42,110 nt of DNA from Ruminococcus sp. (GCA_017529875.1 JAFXNC010000007.1:1-42110); one strand, 5' to 3'. Shown: positions 32,958 to 42,010, numbered from the stretch's first letter. Numbers and translations are program-made. The notes: generated from the letters alone by a model not told the origin.

Positions 32958-34207
32958 TCTTCATTACCTCTTTTCATGATCATCAGTTTGAACATCAGCG
33001 GCATCAGGATGAACATGGCTCCTGCCACGGCCGTATCGTAAACAAATCCGAGTAAAGCACGCAGAATGAATATCAAGAACAGCACATTTATCTGTTTCTG
33101 TATACTGGGAACAGAATGTCCGACCGTACTGCCCTTGGTGATCTTCAGCATGGAGCGAAGATTGTACAAACTGAGCAAACCGCCGAATATGCCGTACCGT
33201 GCAAATTCATCCAGGAGCTGGCTGTGGTTTCCGACCACATGGTTTGTACTCGTGTTGAGTCCGGAGCCTACGAAAAAGCAGTTGGCGGACGAGAAGAAAG
33301 TATTTACGCTCACTCCCATAAGCCTGAATCTTACGGCAAGAGAACTGCCTTCTGCACTTTCCAATCCGCCTTCATCCCAGATCACAGCCAACAGATTAAG
33401 TCTTCTCTCAAGTCTGTCAGAACCGGTCATGGCGCCTATCCACGAAAGGATATCATCAAGCTCTATAACCATTATGACTGCAATGACAATAAAGACTGTG
33501 ACCTTTATATAGGTCTTTCTTGATCTATCATCGTTATTGAACAGAATAAGCAGAGGGAACATCAGTGCGGAGAGCACCAGAGGTATGCCTCTCTGCGTAA
33601 CGATGAAGTTGAACAGCAGACAAACAACTGTTCCCAAAAACCAGAAGAACTTTTTCCCTTTGCTTTTCTCGTGCAGGAATGCACAGAACAAGAAACCTGA
33701 GACCATAAGTAAAGCACTGGTATAATACGTATTTACGACCTCTTTTACGCCTTTAAGAGAATACAGTCTCTGTGAATAGCCTTCTCCGTATCTCAATTTC
33801 AGCAGGAAATTCTGAAACAGAGTGACCGCGATAGTCAGCAAACAAACAGTGATCAGAAACCTGATCTGTTTTTTTGACAGCATATCGTATAACGGCATCA
33901 TACATATGAAGATCAAAAAGAATCTGAATATATTAAAATGAAAGGACATTGACGCATCGGAGATACCGATGATCTTGTATATGCCTAACAGTAACAAATA
34001 GCACGTGATGAGAACGATCGTATTCTTTTTCTTCACGCTGCAGCGCGGGAACAGATTGATCTCCAACAGGATGATCAGTCCGATGATAATGAATAAAACT
34101 ATATCTCCCAAGCTTCGGCTTACAAAGGGCGAAAACGCGCACACGCTCAGTATGCCAAGCAGAAATACAATAATATTCATATTTTGATTATGTGCCGTTT
34201 TGGCCAT
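32951..34207 (-). CDS. Wzy-like polysaccharide polymerase
   Basis: The product is 418 residues from ATG 34207, which has AAAGGAG ten bases upstream; a longer frame to 34255 runs through an inverted repeat and lacks a site. There are about 12 hydrophobic helices with a large outer loop at about 290-345 holding GSGLNTSTNHVVGNHSQLLDEFARYG, the usual O-antigen-ligase/Wzy loop with its His and Arg. It should join flipped repeat units outside the membrane. Confidence 0.85.
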   Translation of the reverse strand: MAKTAHNQNMNIIVFLLGILSVCAFSPFVSRSLGDIVLFIIIGLIILLEINLFPRCSVKKKNTIVLITCYLLLLGIYKIIGISDASMSFHFNIFRFFLIFICMMPLYDMLSKKQIRFLITVCLLTIAVTLFQNFLLKLRYGEGYSQRLYSLKGVKEVVNTYYTSALLMVSGFLFCAFLHEKSKGKKFFWFLGTVVCLLFNFIVTQRGIPLVLSALMFPLLILFNNDDRSRKTYIKVTVFIVIAVIMVIELDDILSWIGAMTGSDRLERRLNLLAVIWDEGGLESAEGSSLAVRFRLMGVSVNTFFSSANCFFVGSGLNTSTNHVVGNHSQLLDEFARYGIFGGLLSLYNLRSMLKITKGSTVGHSVPSIQKQINVLFLIFILRALLGFVYDTAVAGAMFILMPLMFKLMIMKRGNEEC

Positions 34208-34241
34208 GCTTGAAATTCTCCTTTGATGATACGTCAGAGAG

Positions 34242-34261
34242 CCGGCAGTGTTCACTGCCGG
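34242..34261. other. Perfect hairpin between the GT2 and Wzy genes
   Basis: CCGGCAGTG (34242-34250) and CACTGCCGG (34253-34261) are exact inverted copies with two bases between them, so the stem forms with a short loop. No T-run follows on the minus strand. It lies in a 103-bp gap inside the operon, about 35 bp upstream of the Wzy start codon. It could be an RNA-processing or attenuation element or a protein-binding palindrome. Confidence 0.5.
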
Positions 34262-34310
34262 GATATCTGCGAATGATCCAGTGTATATATTAAAATATTA
34301 AGGCAGTCAT

Positions 34311-35282
34311 CTATATAAACAGCTCTTTGAGCTTATCGTGGGCTTTGAATACAGCCAGGCTTGGAAGATAGCCTGTTTTCATAGCGATACATCTGAGCTT
34401 CATTGATTTTTTTACATTCTTGTCTTTTATGCAGGTGCCTACGAAACGCAGTTTGCTTCGCAGCAGCTTATAATACTTATAGCGGTCCTTGCTTTTCATT
34501 GCGATGGCGAAAAGCTCGGCGGGTTTGCTCATATAACGCGCTTTGGCAGCGGGGACAGCGTCCGGGAAGTGTTTTTCGATATACCTGAGCTGATTGCCGG
34601 CTGCAGTAATGGCATACAGATGCCTTTCATCAAATACGCTGCGGGTTATCGAGTTTTCGCGCTGCATCCAGAAGTAGATGCATCTGCTGCCGAATACCAC
34701 CTTTTTGCACTGACCGATCATCTTGTAGGTGGTCGAGAGATCCTCATATAACTTTCCCAAAGGACTGGGATATCTCCTTACCAGCTCTGTGGGATAAAGC
34801 TTGCCCCACTGGAAAACGCTGAACCCTTTGCCGTAGTTCATCCTTGTAAGGGCTTCCGACGCAGTCATCACATATTCCTTTTCCTCCCGGGAGGCGGCAG
34901 CGAGCTCTTTGTTCTCATACTGGTACTTGTACCCGCCTATCGAAATATCGGCACTGTATTTTTCTCTCAGCGACACAAGGTATTCAACATAGTCCTTTGT
35001 CACCATGTCATCGGAATCCACAAAGGTCAGCAGTTCGCCTTCAGCGATGAGTACTCCGTTGTTCCTTGCAGCGGACAGGCCCTGGTTCTCCTGATGCAGA
35101 ACACGGAAATTGCTGTATTTTTCTGCATACTCATCGCAGATCTTCCCGCAGCTGTCCGGCGAACCGTCATCTACCGTTATGACCTCTATATTTTTATAAG
35201 TCTGTGCCGCCAGACAGTCAAGGCACTGCCTGAGATGATCCTCTACTTTATAGACGGGGGCAACAACGCTAACTTTTACCAT
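34311..35282 (-). CDS. GT2 family glycosyltransferase
   Basis: The 323-residue protein has a GT-A fold start: KVSVVAPVYKVEDHLRQCLD, then TVDDGSPD (Asp38-Gly40), QGLSAARNNG and the metal-binding TFVDSDD (Asp89-Asp92), followed by the acceptor segment YEDLSTTYK. The C-terminal ~90 residues are basic. It adds one sugar to the repeat. GAGAGG is seven bases before the ATG. The 108 bp between this gene and the initiating transferase gene show no further feature. Confidence 0.93.
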   Translation of the reverse strand: MVKVSVVAPVYKVEDHLRQCLDCLAAQTYKNIEVITVDDGSPDSCGKICDEYAEKYSNFRVLHQENQGLSAARNNGVLIAEGELLTFVDSDDMVTKDYVEYLVSLREKYSADISIGGYKYQYENKELAAASREEKEYVMTASEALTRMNYGKGFSVFQWGKLYPTELVRRYPSPLGKLYEDLSTTYKMIGQCKKVVFGSRCIYFWMQRENSITRSVFDERHLYAITAAGNQLRYIEKHFPDAVPAAKARYMSKPAELFAIAMKSKDRYKYYKLLRSKLRFVGTCIKDKNVKKSMKLRCIAMKTGYLPSLAVFKAHDKLKELFI

Positions 35283-35390
35283 TTCAAACCTCTCTGATCT
35301 GTCATTCTTCTTGCAATCAGTTCCAAGATACTTTTTATCAAAGCTTTGCCGGTTGTTACGGCACAGCGGACGCCGACGATCCGTTCAGCA

Positions 35391-36062
35391 TCAGCTATCT
35401 TTTGGTACCTCTTTGCCTACGGCTTTGCAGAGCTTTTTCATCATCCACTTAGGCTTATGCCCGGAGATCACGCCGATGACAGCTATGACCGTCCAGACGA
35501 TCATTTTCAGATCGAACCCGAAACTCATCTTTTTTAAATAGTACAGGTCGAGCTCAAGACGGGTGGGGAGCACCAGCTTCTCGTAGTCCTCGGCCTCCTC
35601 GATATCGTCGCCGTAGATGTAATCATACAGCGCCGACGGTCCGGTAAGACCTGAGGGCACCTTCCCTGCCGCCTTGTACTTGCCGCCGCGGGTGATCTGC
35701 ATCTGATCGACTGCGGCAGGCCTGGGCCCGACGATGCTCATGTCGCCTTTCAGGATGTTTACGAGCTGAGGCAGCTCGTCGATCTTGGCAGCTCTCATGA
35801 ACTTTCCGAAGGGGAATATCCTGTCCTCGTCGCCGCGGAACACAGACTCATTGGCCTTACCCTGACGCATGGAACGGAACTTGTACATCTTGAAAGGCTT
35901 ATTGCCCTTACCGATACGGTTGGCCATGTAGAATACCGGCCCGGGGTCGGAGAGCTCGATGCCGATGATCGCCACGATAAACAGCGGGAACGTTCCGATC
36001 AGTCCCAGCAGCGAACAGAAAATATCGAATCCCCTTTTGGTCGCTAAGTAATCCTTGTTCAT
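35391..36062 (-). CDS. Initiating sugar-phosphate transferase (PglC/WcaJ core type)
   Basis: The product is 223 residues from ATG 36062; an ATG directly before it (36065) is possible, but AGGAG is better spaced for 36062. The features are a single hydrophobic hairpin at about 14-38 (LLGLIGTFPLFIVAIIGI), YKFRSMRQG, the catalytic Asp-Glu in AKIDELPQLVNILKGDMS and VGPRPAAV. This is the short, monotopic form that moves a sugar-1-phosphate onto undecaprenyl phosphate and starts the repeat. It overlaps the PIG-L stop codon (TGATG), so the two are coupled. Confidence 0.94.
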   Translation of the reverse strand: MNKDYLATKRGFDIFCSLLGLIGTFPLFIVAIIGIELSDPGPVFYMANRIGKGNKPFKMYKFRSMRQGKANESVFRGDEDRIFPFGKFMRAAKIDELPQLVNILKGDMSIVGPRPAAVDQMQITRGGKYKAAGKVPSGLTGPSALYDYIYGDDIEEAEDYEKLVLPTRLELDLYYLKKMSFGFDLKMIVWTVIAVIGVISGHKPKWMMKKLCKAVGKEVPKDS

Positions 36063-36733
36063 CATACGCTCCTGAATACACACTCAAATGCTTCCGCATA
36101 GTCACAGCCCGCTTCTACGCCTCTGTAAGCCGCAAGGCCCTTCAAAGCTTCGACGCTTCTCGGATGCGGATACGGCCTCATTACCCCCTGGTACGCGGAC
36201 AGAGCTTTTATCTTTGTATCGACGCCGGCCTCGCCGACTTCTACAAAAAGGTTGGGAGAGAACCTGTTGGCGGAAGAATCCAGCGACCACTCGGTGCTCG
36301 ACGGTACTTCCATATACACAAATTCTTTCAGCGGAGGTATTCCCTCCTTACGCTGAAAAAGCCGACAGGCAGCTTGCGCCGCACGGCTTGTTTCGTAATG
36401 GTCGATATTGGTATCAGAGGGGTGATGGGTGAAGATAGCGTCAGCCCGCCAGTCCTCGATACATTTTTCTATATACTGAACCAGGTCGAGGTGAGCGACC
36501 GTGTTCATCTTGATATTCGGGAAATCGGCATGGTAAACCTTGTCCACACCGAGGATGCTCATAGCTGAGGCTTCGTCGTCAACAAGGGTCGCGGAAAGGT
36601 TTTTTCTCGCTGCTGCGTGGCCTGACATTATGGCAACAGCCACCTTGTGCCCGGTCCTTATCAGCTTGCTGATAGTCGCCCCTGCGCCAAGTACTTCATC
36701 ATCGGGATGTGCTACAACAAAAAGATAATTCAT
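36062..36733 (-). CDS. PIG-L family deacetylase
   Basis: The 223-residue protein has VVAHPDDEVLGAG (His9, Asp11, Asp12) and a second metal His in IFTHHPSDTNIDHYETS, the signature of LmbE/PIG-L N-acetyl hydrolases. Members deacetylate GlcNAc-type sugars or their derivatives with zinc. As first gene of the polysaccharide operon it could remove an N-acetyl group from the initiating sugar. The ribosome site is weak (GAAAG only), and a ~90-nt leader precedes it. Confidence 0.92.
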   Translation of the reverse strand: MNYLFVVAHPDDEVLGAGATISKLIRTGHKVAVAIMSGHAAARKNLSATLVDDEASAMSILGVDKVYHADFPNIKMNTVAHLDLVQYIEKCIEDWRADAIFTHHPSDTNIDHYETSRAAQAACRLFQRKEGIPPLKEFVYMEVPSSTEWSLDSSANRFSPNLFVEVGEAGVDTKIKALSAYQGVMRPYPHPRSVEALKGLAAYRGVEAGCDYAEAFECVFRSV

Positions 36734-36830
36734 ATTATCACAGCTTTCTATTCAATGTGACCAAAACCTGCCATATGGGAAATTTTGGCATTTATACATC
36801 GTATCACAACATGGCAAAACAATCTATGTT

Positions 36831-36859
36831 ATTATATCACATTACAATGTCAATGTCAA
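36831..36859 (-). promoter_or_regulatory. Consensus sigma-A promoter of the exopolysaccharide operon
   Basis: On the minus strand, TTGACA (36854-36859) and TATAAT (36831-36836) are separated by 17 bases. A second TTGACA overlaps inside the spacer. The transcript starts near 36824, and the ~90-nt leader can form competing short stems (TGCCAT/ATGGCA and CCAAAA/TTTTGG). I found no other convincing promoter down to 7882, so about 29 kb may be one transcript. Confidence 0.9.
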
Positions 36860-36904
36860 GGCTTGTCACTTTTTTTAATCAATAGTTAATAGGTTCCAGG
36901 CATG

Positions 36905-36936
36905 AAAAAACAGAGATATCCGAAGATATCTCTGTT
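36905..36936 (-). terminator. Strong intrinsic terminator between signalling and polysaccharide operons
   Basis: AACAGAGATATC (36909-36920) and GATATCTCTGTT (36925-36936) form a perfect 12-bp stem with a TTCG tetraloop read on the minus strand, followed by six T residues. It ends the signalling operon about 45 bases past its last stop codon and insulates the polysaccharide promoter. Confidence 0.95.
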
Positions 36937-36981
36937 CATAACAGTGCTTATTGACTTTTGTCATATTACCTGTTTCTGATG

Positions 36982-37396
36982 TCAGCCTTTTGCCTCGGTA
37001 AAGCTTACGATCGCGTTCATCGGTGTGCGTATGTCGTGGGACATATTAAAGAGAAACTGACTCCTTGCAAGGTCGCTCTCCATTGCCCTTATCTTCTCAC
37101 GCTCGGAAGCCTCGTGCTTTTTGCGGACAAGATTCTGCACATGGAGCATGACCACAGGTCCGATGAAAATAACGGTCAATAGAACGATACCTCCATATAC
37201 GAGCGCAGAGCGCACCTAATCTATGCTCTCCTTTGCGGATAGCGATGACCGTCCCCGCCGGACCTGCTACAGGGAGAAAGGTCGTTCCGGACATAACGAA
37301 TGTTCCCCAGCCGACCATACAGCCGAACGCCATTGCCCATACATCCAGCACGGAGAGATAGTGGGGAGGCTGCGATGTGTTTTGTTGAGTTTCCAT
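36982..37396 (-). pseudogene. Decayed amino-acid permease / histidine kinase remnant
   Basis: ATG 37396, with GGAGG before it, opens a frame whose first ~50 residues (LSVLDVWAMAFGCMVGWGTF) are the start of an APC amino-acid permease. The next ~90 bp change frame and pass an in-frame TAG. From about 37215 a second frame gives a membrane segment (YGGIVLLTVIFIGPVVML), a linker and a HisKA H-box (FNMSHDIRTPMNAIVSFTE), then a TGA at 36982. So the permease body and all kinase parts beyond the H-box are gone. The intact parent would be a permease-sensor kinase fusion. It sits 13 nt after the hybrid kinase and is co-transcribed with it. Confidence 0.8.
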
Positions 37397-37409
37397 ATCT
37401 GCGCCTCCG

Positions 37410-39857
37410 TTATTTGCGCTGGTCAGCTTCCCAGATCAGCTCCTCCAATGTCTGATACAGGCGCTCCGGATCAACAGGCTTGGAAAGATGTGCGTTCATA
37501 CCGACCTGCAAGGAACGCTGTACGTCCTCATCAAAGGCGTTGGCGGTCATCGCGATAATCGGAATGTTTTTTGCATCGGCTCTGTCCAGCGCACGGATTG
37601 TCTCCGTGGCTTCAAGCCCGTCCATTTCTGGCATACGCACGTCCATAAGTACCGCATCGTAATAGCCCTTTTCACTTTTTGCGAATTTATTCACTGCGAT
37701 TCGTCCGTTTTCTGCATGGTCGATCTTTGCTTCTTTGATCTCAAGCAGCTTTTTCATGATCTCGGCATTGATGAAAACATCTTCGGCAAGCAGGATGCGC
37801 CTGCCCGCGAGCTCGGCACGCTGCTTTTCGCAAAACAGCGCCATATTGTTCTTTCGGGCGATACGCTCGAATTCTCCGATCACATTTGAAGCGAACAGCG
37901 GCTTCGCAAGGAAGCTGTCCACGCCGATATGCAGAGCCTCGTCCATGATCTCGTCCCAGTTGAACGAGGTGAGAATGATGATCGTTGTTTCGCTGCTGTA
38001 CAGCTTGCGTATCTCCTTTGCACACTCTATGCCGTCCATGTTGGGCATTTTCCAGTCGAGCAAAACAAGATTGTACGGCTGCTGCTTGAGATGCTGTATC
38101 TCCAGCATATGCAGCGCTTCCGTTCCGCTCAGGCAGGTATCTGCCATGATGCCCGCTTCATCCAGTACGATACGGGCGTGCTCCGCAGCAACCTCCTCAT
38201 CATCTACAACAAGGACACGCATATCCTTTATATCAATGAAGAAGTCCTCGGAGTTGTTATGTTCACTGTTTTTCAACGTAACGGCCACGGTAAACTCCGT
38301 ACCCACGCCCTTTTCGGAGGTCACGGAGATCGTGCCGTTCATTATATCAACGATGTTCTTTGCGATCGCCATACCTAACCCGGTGCTGCCGTATTTGTTG
38401 TTGCGGCTGGAATCCTCCTGCGTAAAGGTGTCAAACACCTTGGGAATGAATGATGCGTCCATACCTATACCTGTGTCCTTGATAACGAAGCGCAGCGTAG
38501 ACTGATCCTCAAAGACCGCCGTTCGTTCCACTGTCAGATATACTTCACCCGGAGGATTTGTGAACTTGATCGCATTGGAAAGGATATTGATAAGCACCTG
38601 CTTGAGCTTCATATCGTCGCCGATATAGAAATCCGAAACGCCGCCGATCACCCTGCACTCGTATTTCAGTCCCTTTTCACTGCACTGCGTCATGACCATT
38701 GAATTGATCTGTTCGAGCATGAAACGGAAGGAGAACTCCTCCTTGCGCAGCACCATTCTGCCGGATTCGATGCGGCTCATGTCGAGGATATCGTTGATGA
38801 GCCCCAGCAGATGCCGTGCGCTGCCGCCGATCTTTTCTAAATACTCCCTTGTTTCGGGGTCAAGACTCTCGTTTCTCAGCGCAAGGCTGTCAAGTCCTAT
38901 TATTGCGTTCATGGGTGTGCGTATCTCGTGGCTCATATTGGAGAGGAATGCCGTTTTCGCCTTGTTCGCTTCCTCGGCGGCGGCAAGGGCTTCGCTCAAA
39001 GCCTGATTCTTTGCCATTGCCTCACGGACTTCGCTGTCGATATTGGTAAGCCCCAGTCCGATCGCATGGACGATATGATCATCTCTGTCGGCTGCGTGCC
39101 GCACGCCCGCCATACGGATCATCTCATAGTAATCCTCGCCGTCTCTGTGAACAAGATAGCGGTATGCGATGATGACCTTTTCCGACAGTGCCTTGCGGAC
39201 ATTGTCCGGCTCGATGAAGCGCAGAAAGCCTTCGCGGTAGCTCTCGTCCACCGCGTCTTTAGCATATTGTTTGAAGCAATCGAAATAACGGAACGGCTCG
39301 CCCTCACGGGGCTGCTCCTTGTCTGTCGGGTCGGCACGGTAGCAGACGGCGATATCTTTGTCCAGATCGACATGAAATACGCTCCGGTAATCGGAAGCAA
39401 GCGCAGTGATCATTTTATCACGCTGATCGCGCTGTGCCTGTTCCGCAATGAACTTATCGGTAATATCCGAAATAAAGACGTAATAAATACCGCCGTAGGC
39501 TTCGGTGTCGGTATAATGTCCGTAATCGTCCACCCAGCGGACAGCGCCGTCCTTCCGGATAATGCGGTATTCAACATAATCAAAATTCTCATCGTTTGAA
39601 GAAATCTGTTCATTGATAGATTGTGCGGTCTTTTCATAATCGTTGGGGTGAAGCATTCCCTTGAATGTAAAGCCGGTCAGTGCCTTGAATTCATCAAGGC
39701 TCCCGCAGCCGAAGATTCTCAGGACTGCTGCATTGGCATAGAGCAGCTCCTCGTTCCCGCTGCTTTTGTAGATGAAGAAGCCGCCGGGCATATGCCGTCC
39801 GATCTCCTGCACGATATGCATGGTCTGTTCATTCAGTTCAAAATGCCTGCCGAACAC
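37410..39857 (-). CDS. Hybrid histidine kinase with PAS and two receiver domains
   Basis: The 815-residue soluble kinase has no membrane span. A PAS domain lies at about 15-140 (YVEYRIIRKDGAVRWVDDYG), a second PAS-like region at about 150-275, HisKA with FLSNMSHEIRTPMNAI (His310), and HATPase (KQVLINILSNAIKFT; DTGIGM; GSTGLGMAI). Receiver 1 has Asp601 (LLDWKMPNMDG) and Lys652, receiver 2 has Asp739 (VLMDVRMPEMDG) and Lys793. The start is a GTG at 39857 with AAAGGA ten bases upstream. It likely signals through the HPt protein encoded just before it to the REC-EAL protein. The input is unknown. Confidence 0.93.
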   Translation of the reverse strand: MFGRHFELNEQTMHIVQEIGRHMPGGFFIYKSSGNEELLYANAAVLRIFGCGSLDEFKALTGFTFKGMLHPNDYEKTAQSINEQISSNDENFDYVEYRIIRKDGAVRWVDDYGHYTDTEAYGGIYYVFISDITDKFIAEQAQRDQRDKMITALASDYRSVFHVDLDKDIAVCYRADPTDKEQPREGEPFRYFDCFKQYAKDAVDESYREGFLRFIEPDNVRKALSEKVIIAYRYLVHRDGEDYYEMIRMAGVRHAADRDDHIVHAIGLGLTNIDSEVREAMAKNQALSEALAAAEEANKAKTAFLSNMSHEIRTPMNAIIGLDSLALRNESLDPETREYLEKIGGSARHLLGLINDILDMSRIESGRMVLRKEEFSFRFMLEQINSMVMTQCSEKGLKYECRVIGGVSDFYIGDDMKLKQVLINILSNAIKFTNPPGEVYLTVERTAVFEDQSTLRFVIKDTGIGMDASFIPKVFDTFTQEDSSRNNKYGSTGLGMAIAKNIVDIMNGTISVTSEKGVGTEFTVAVTLKNSEHNNSEDFFIDIKDMRVLVVDDEEVAAEHARIVLDEAGIMADTCLSGTEALHMLEIQHLKQQPYNLVLLDWKMPNMDGIECAKEIRKLYSSETTIIILTSFNWDEIMDEALHIGVDSFLAKPLFASNVIGEFERIARKNNMALFCEKQRAELAGRRILLAEDVFINAEIMKKLLEIKEAKIDHAENGRIAVNKFAKSEKGYYDAVLMDVRMPEMDGLEATETIRALDRADAKNIPIIAMTANAFDEDVQRSLQVGMNAHLSKPVDPERLYQTLEELIWEADQRK

Positions 39858-39877
39858 ACGGCATCAATCCTTTCGAG

Positions 39878-40213
39878 TTATAAACTGCAAAGCGCCTCAA
39901 ACTGCGCCTTTGCCTCTGCCAAAAGTGCGGAATAATCCGTATCCGTCCTTCTGCGCAGCAGTTCTGTAATTTCGCTGACAGGCTTTGTCAGCGGGGTGAG
40001 TGACAGATTTGCGTACATACCTTTCAGTGCGTGAGCAGTTTCAAACGCTGCATCAAGTTTTTTTTCACTGATTTGCTGCTCAAGCAGAGGAAGTCTGTTA
40101 TCTTCAAGCACCTTTCCAACAAGGGTGATATAGAAATTCTCCATATTCATGCAGCGTGCAAGCCCATCGTCAACGTCCGCGCCGTAGTCCTTAAGTTTAT
40201 CAATTGTAAGCAT
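39878..40213 (-). CDS. Stand-alone histidine phosphotransfer (HPt) protein
   Basis: The product is 111 residues from ATG 40213; AAAGGAG is well spaced for this codon, whereas the ATG at 40219 is too close. The active site is TAHALKGMYANLSL with the phosphorylatable His61. The rest is a helical bundle that includes CMNMENFYITLVGKVLED. It shuttles phosphate between the kinase receivers and the REC-EAL protein. Its start overlaps the end of the REC-EAL gene by 14 nt, and a 20-nt gap follows to the kinase. Confidence 0.92.
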   Translation of the reverse strand: MLTIDKLKDYGADVDDGLARCMNMENFYITLVGKVLEDNRLPLLEQQISEKKLDAAFETAHALKGMYANLSLTPLTKPVSEITELLRRRTDTDYSALLAEAKAQFEALCSL

Positions 40214-41912
40214 AGTCATTCTCCTTTATCTCTATTTCGATAAGCGCGCCGAATTCCTCGGGCGGCAGGGGCTTTGAGAAATAATAGCCCTGAATGATGT
40301 CGCAGCCGAGCTTTTTCAGCATCTCCATCTGCTCCTTGGTCTCAACGCCCTCTGCGATGACGGGAACTTCAAGAAGTCTTGCAATGTCGATCATGATGCC
40401 GACAAGCCGTGCTTTTTTCTGATTTTCGCATATCCCCCTGATAAATTTCATATCCAGTTTAAGGGCATCTATCGGCAGAGAGGTCAGCATATTCAGTGAG
40501 GAATAACCGCTGCCGAAATCGTCCATCTCTATCCTGAATCCGCGCCTGCGAAGCTTTTTCACTGTTTCGATGATCTGTTCGGAATCGTCGGTATAGGCGG
40601 ATTCCGTGATCTCTAAAAGGAGCCTTGAATTATCAAGCCCGTTGAGCTCTGTTATATTTTCAAGAATGCTCACAAGGTGCGAATTGAAAACATCAACTCT
40701 TGACACATTGACAGACACGGGAATATTGATCCCGTATTTATCCTTCCACTGTCTTATCTGCTCCGCCGCTTCATTCCAGACAAAGCGGTCAAGCTTTTGT
40801 ATCAGTCCGTTCTCCTCAAAAAGCGAGATAAACTGTCCGGGGCTGACCATACCAAATTCGGGGTGAAACCACCTTATGAGGGCTTCTGCGCTCGAAAGCC
40901 GCGGCTTATCGCCCGTTATCGAATACTTCGGCTGATAATAGACCTTAAACTGCTTTTCAGACAGTGCCTTGTCCATGTCGTTTATGAGTCGCTCGGCGTA
41001 AAGCTCTTTGCTGTGCTGTTCATCGTTATAGAATTCAAAGCAGGATACATAGCTGTTTCTGAGCTTGCGGCAGGCAAGCCAAGCACAGTCGAAGCGGTGC
41101 TCCATACCCTTTTCGCTGCCGTCGTCGGAATATACACCGAACCGCAGGCTTATATTGCTGTCGTTTATACGCTCGTCTATCATTTTGATGTACAGCGGCA
41201 GCTTGTCCCGAATATCATCGCTGTGAGGAAGGTAAATGCAAAACTGATCGTTGTCGCGGCGGCAGGCAAGTCCGCCTGTCCTGCTGACAAGCTCATGGAG
41301 ACTTTCACCAATCGTTTTCAGTACCGAGTTACCGTAGCCTCTGCCGTAAAGCTCATTCACCACATGGAAACGGTTTATATCCACTATGATTGCGTCCATC
41401 GGCATATTATTATTCAGCTCGTCAAGCCTTTTGCCGTATTGAAAAAAATACTCCTTATGGAAAAGTCCCGTCAGCTCGTCTCGCTCTGTTTCATGGATAA
41501 TAACGCTGTCCTCCGCAAGTTCTATGGAATGACCGACTCTCGCACAGATGACCTCGGGCATATCAAAGGGTTTAGCAATGAAATCTGCGGCTCCGATCTT
41601 CAGGCTTTCGACCTCTGCGCCCTTTTCCGAGGTCAGCACTATCACAGGGATACGTCTGAGCTCATTGTCGGCACGGAGCAGCTTCAAAAGACTGTACCCA
41701 TCCATTTCAGGCATGTGCAGATCAAGTATCACGAGCGAGAGCTTCAGCTTGTCCCTTCTTATGATGTCGAGAGCCACCGCACCGTTTTCGGCATAGCATA
41801 CCTCGTACATATCTTTGAGCATAGTACCAAGTATCTCTCTTGCGATGTAATCGTCGTCAACGATAAGTATGCTTCTGCGAAGTCCTTTCTTGCGTTCCAA
41901 CAGTTCCTGCAT
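40200..41912 (-). CDS. REC-GGDEF(degenerate)-EAL protein, probable c-di-GMP phosphodiesterase
   Basis: The 570-residue protein has a receiver domain (about 13-130) with Asp19/Asp20, phosphoacceptor Asp64 (VILDLHMPEMDG) and Lys114. A GGDEF-like domain follows (about 140-300); its signature reads RDNDQF (219-224) instead of GGDEF, so it should not make c-di-GMP. The EAL domain (about 305-560) keeps the key parts: AEALIRW (Glu343), NVSRVD, EITES, MDDFGSGYSS (Asp464, Asp465), LKLDMKFI and IAEGVET. An active phosphodiesterase switched by phosphorylation is the simplest reading. AAGGAG nine bases upstream fixes the start. It lies beside an exopolysaccharide operon, a frequent target of c-di-GMP. 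Confidence 0.93.
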   Translation of the reverse strand: MQELLERKKGLRRSILIVDDDYIAREILGTMLKDMYEVCYAENGAVALDIIRRDKLKLSLVILDLHMPEMDGYSLLKLLRADNELRRIPVIVLTSEKGAEVESLKIGAADFIAKPFDMPEVICARVGHSIELAEDSVIIHETERDELTGLFHKEYFFQYGKRLDELNNNMPMDAIIVDINRFHVVNELYGRGYGNSVLKTIGESLHELVSRTGGLACRRDNDQFCIYLPHSDDIRDKLPLYIKMIDERINDSNISLRFGVYSDDGSEKGMEHRFDCAWLACRKLRNSYVSCFEFYNDEQHSKELYAERLINDMDKALSEKQFKVYYQPKYSITGDKPRLSSAEALIRWFHPEFGMVSPGQFISLFEENGLIQKLDRFVWNEAAEQIRQWKDKYGINIPVSVNVSRVDVFNSHLVSILENITELNGLDNSRLLLEITESAYTDDSEQIIETVKKLRRRGFRIEMDDFGSGYSSLNMLTSLPIDALKLDMKFIRGICENQKKARLVGIMIDIARLLEVPVIAEGVETKEQMEMLKKLGCDIIQGYYFSKPLPPEEFGALIEIEIKENDYAYN

Positions 41913-41994
41913 ATGAGCTCACTCCTTAAGCATTATTCCAATAAAGTACAAACTGCATTCATGTTCGTTCGGCAACACATCTGCAATGTTATCA

Positions 41995-42010
41995 GAGTAT
42001 ATAATTACTC
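41995..42010. promoter_or_regulatory. Short dyad at the signalling-operon transcript start
   Basis: GAGTATATAATTACTC has 5-bp inverted ends (GAGTA, TACTC) around a six-base AT-rich centre. It lies directly downstream of the -10 box and covers the expected start site, so it could be an operator or a 5' mRNA hairpin. The arms are short, so chance is possible. Confidence 0.3.
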
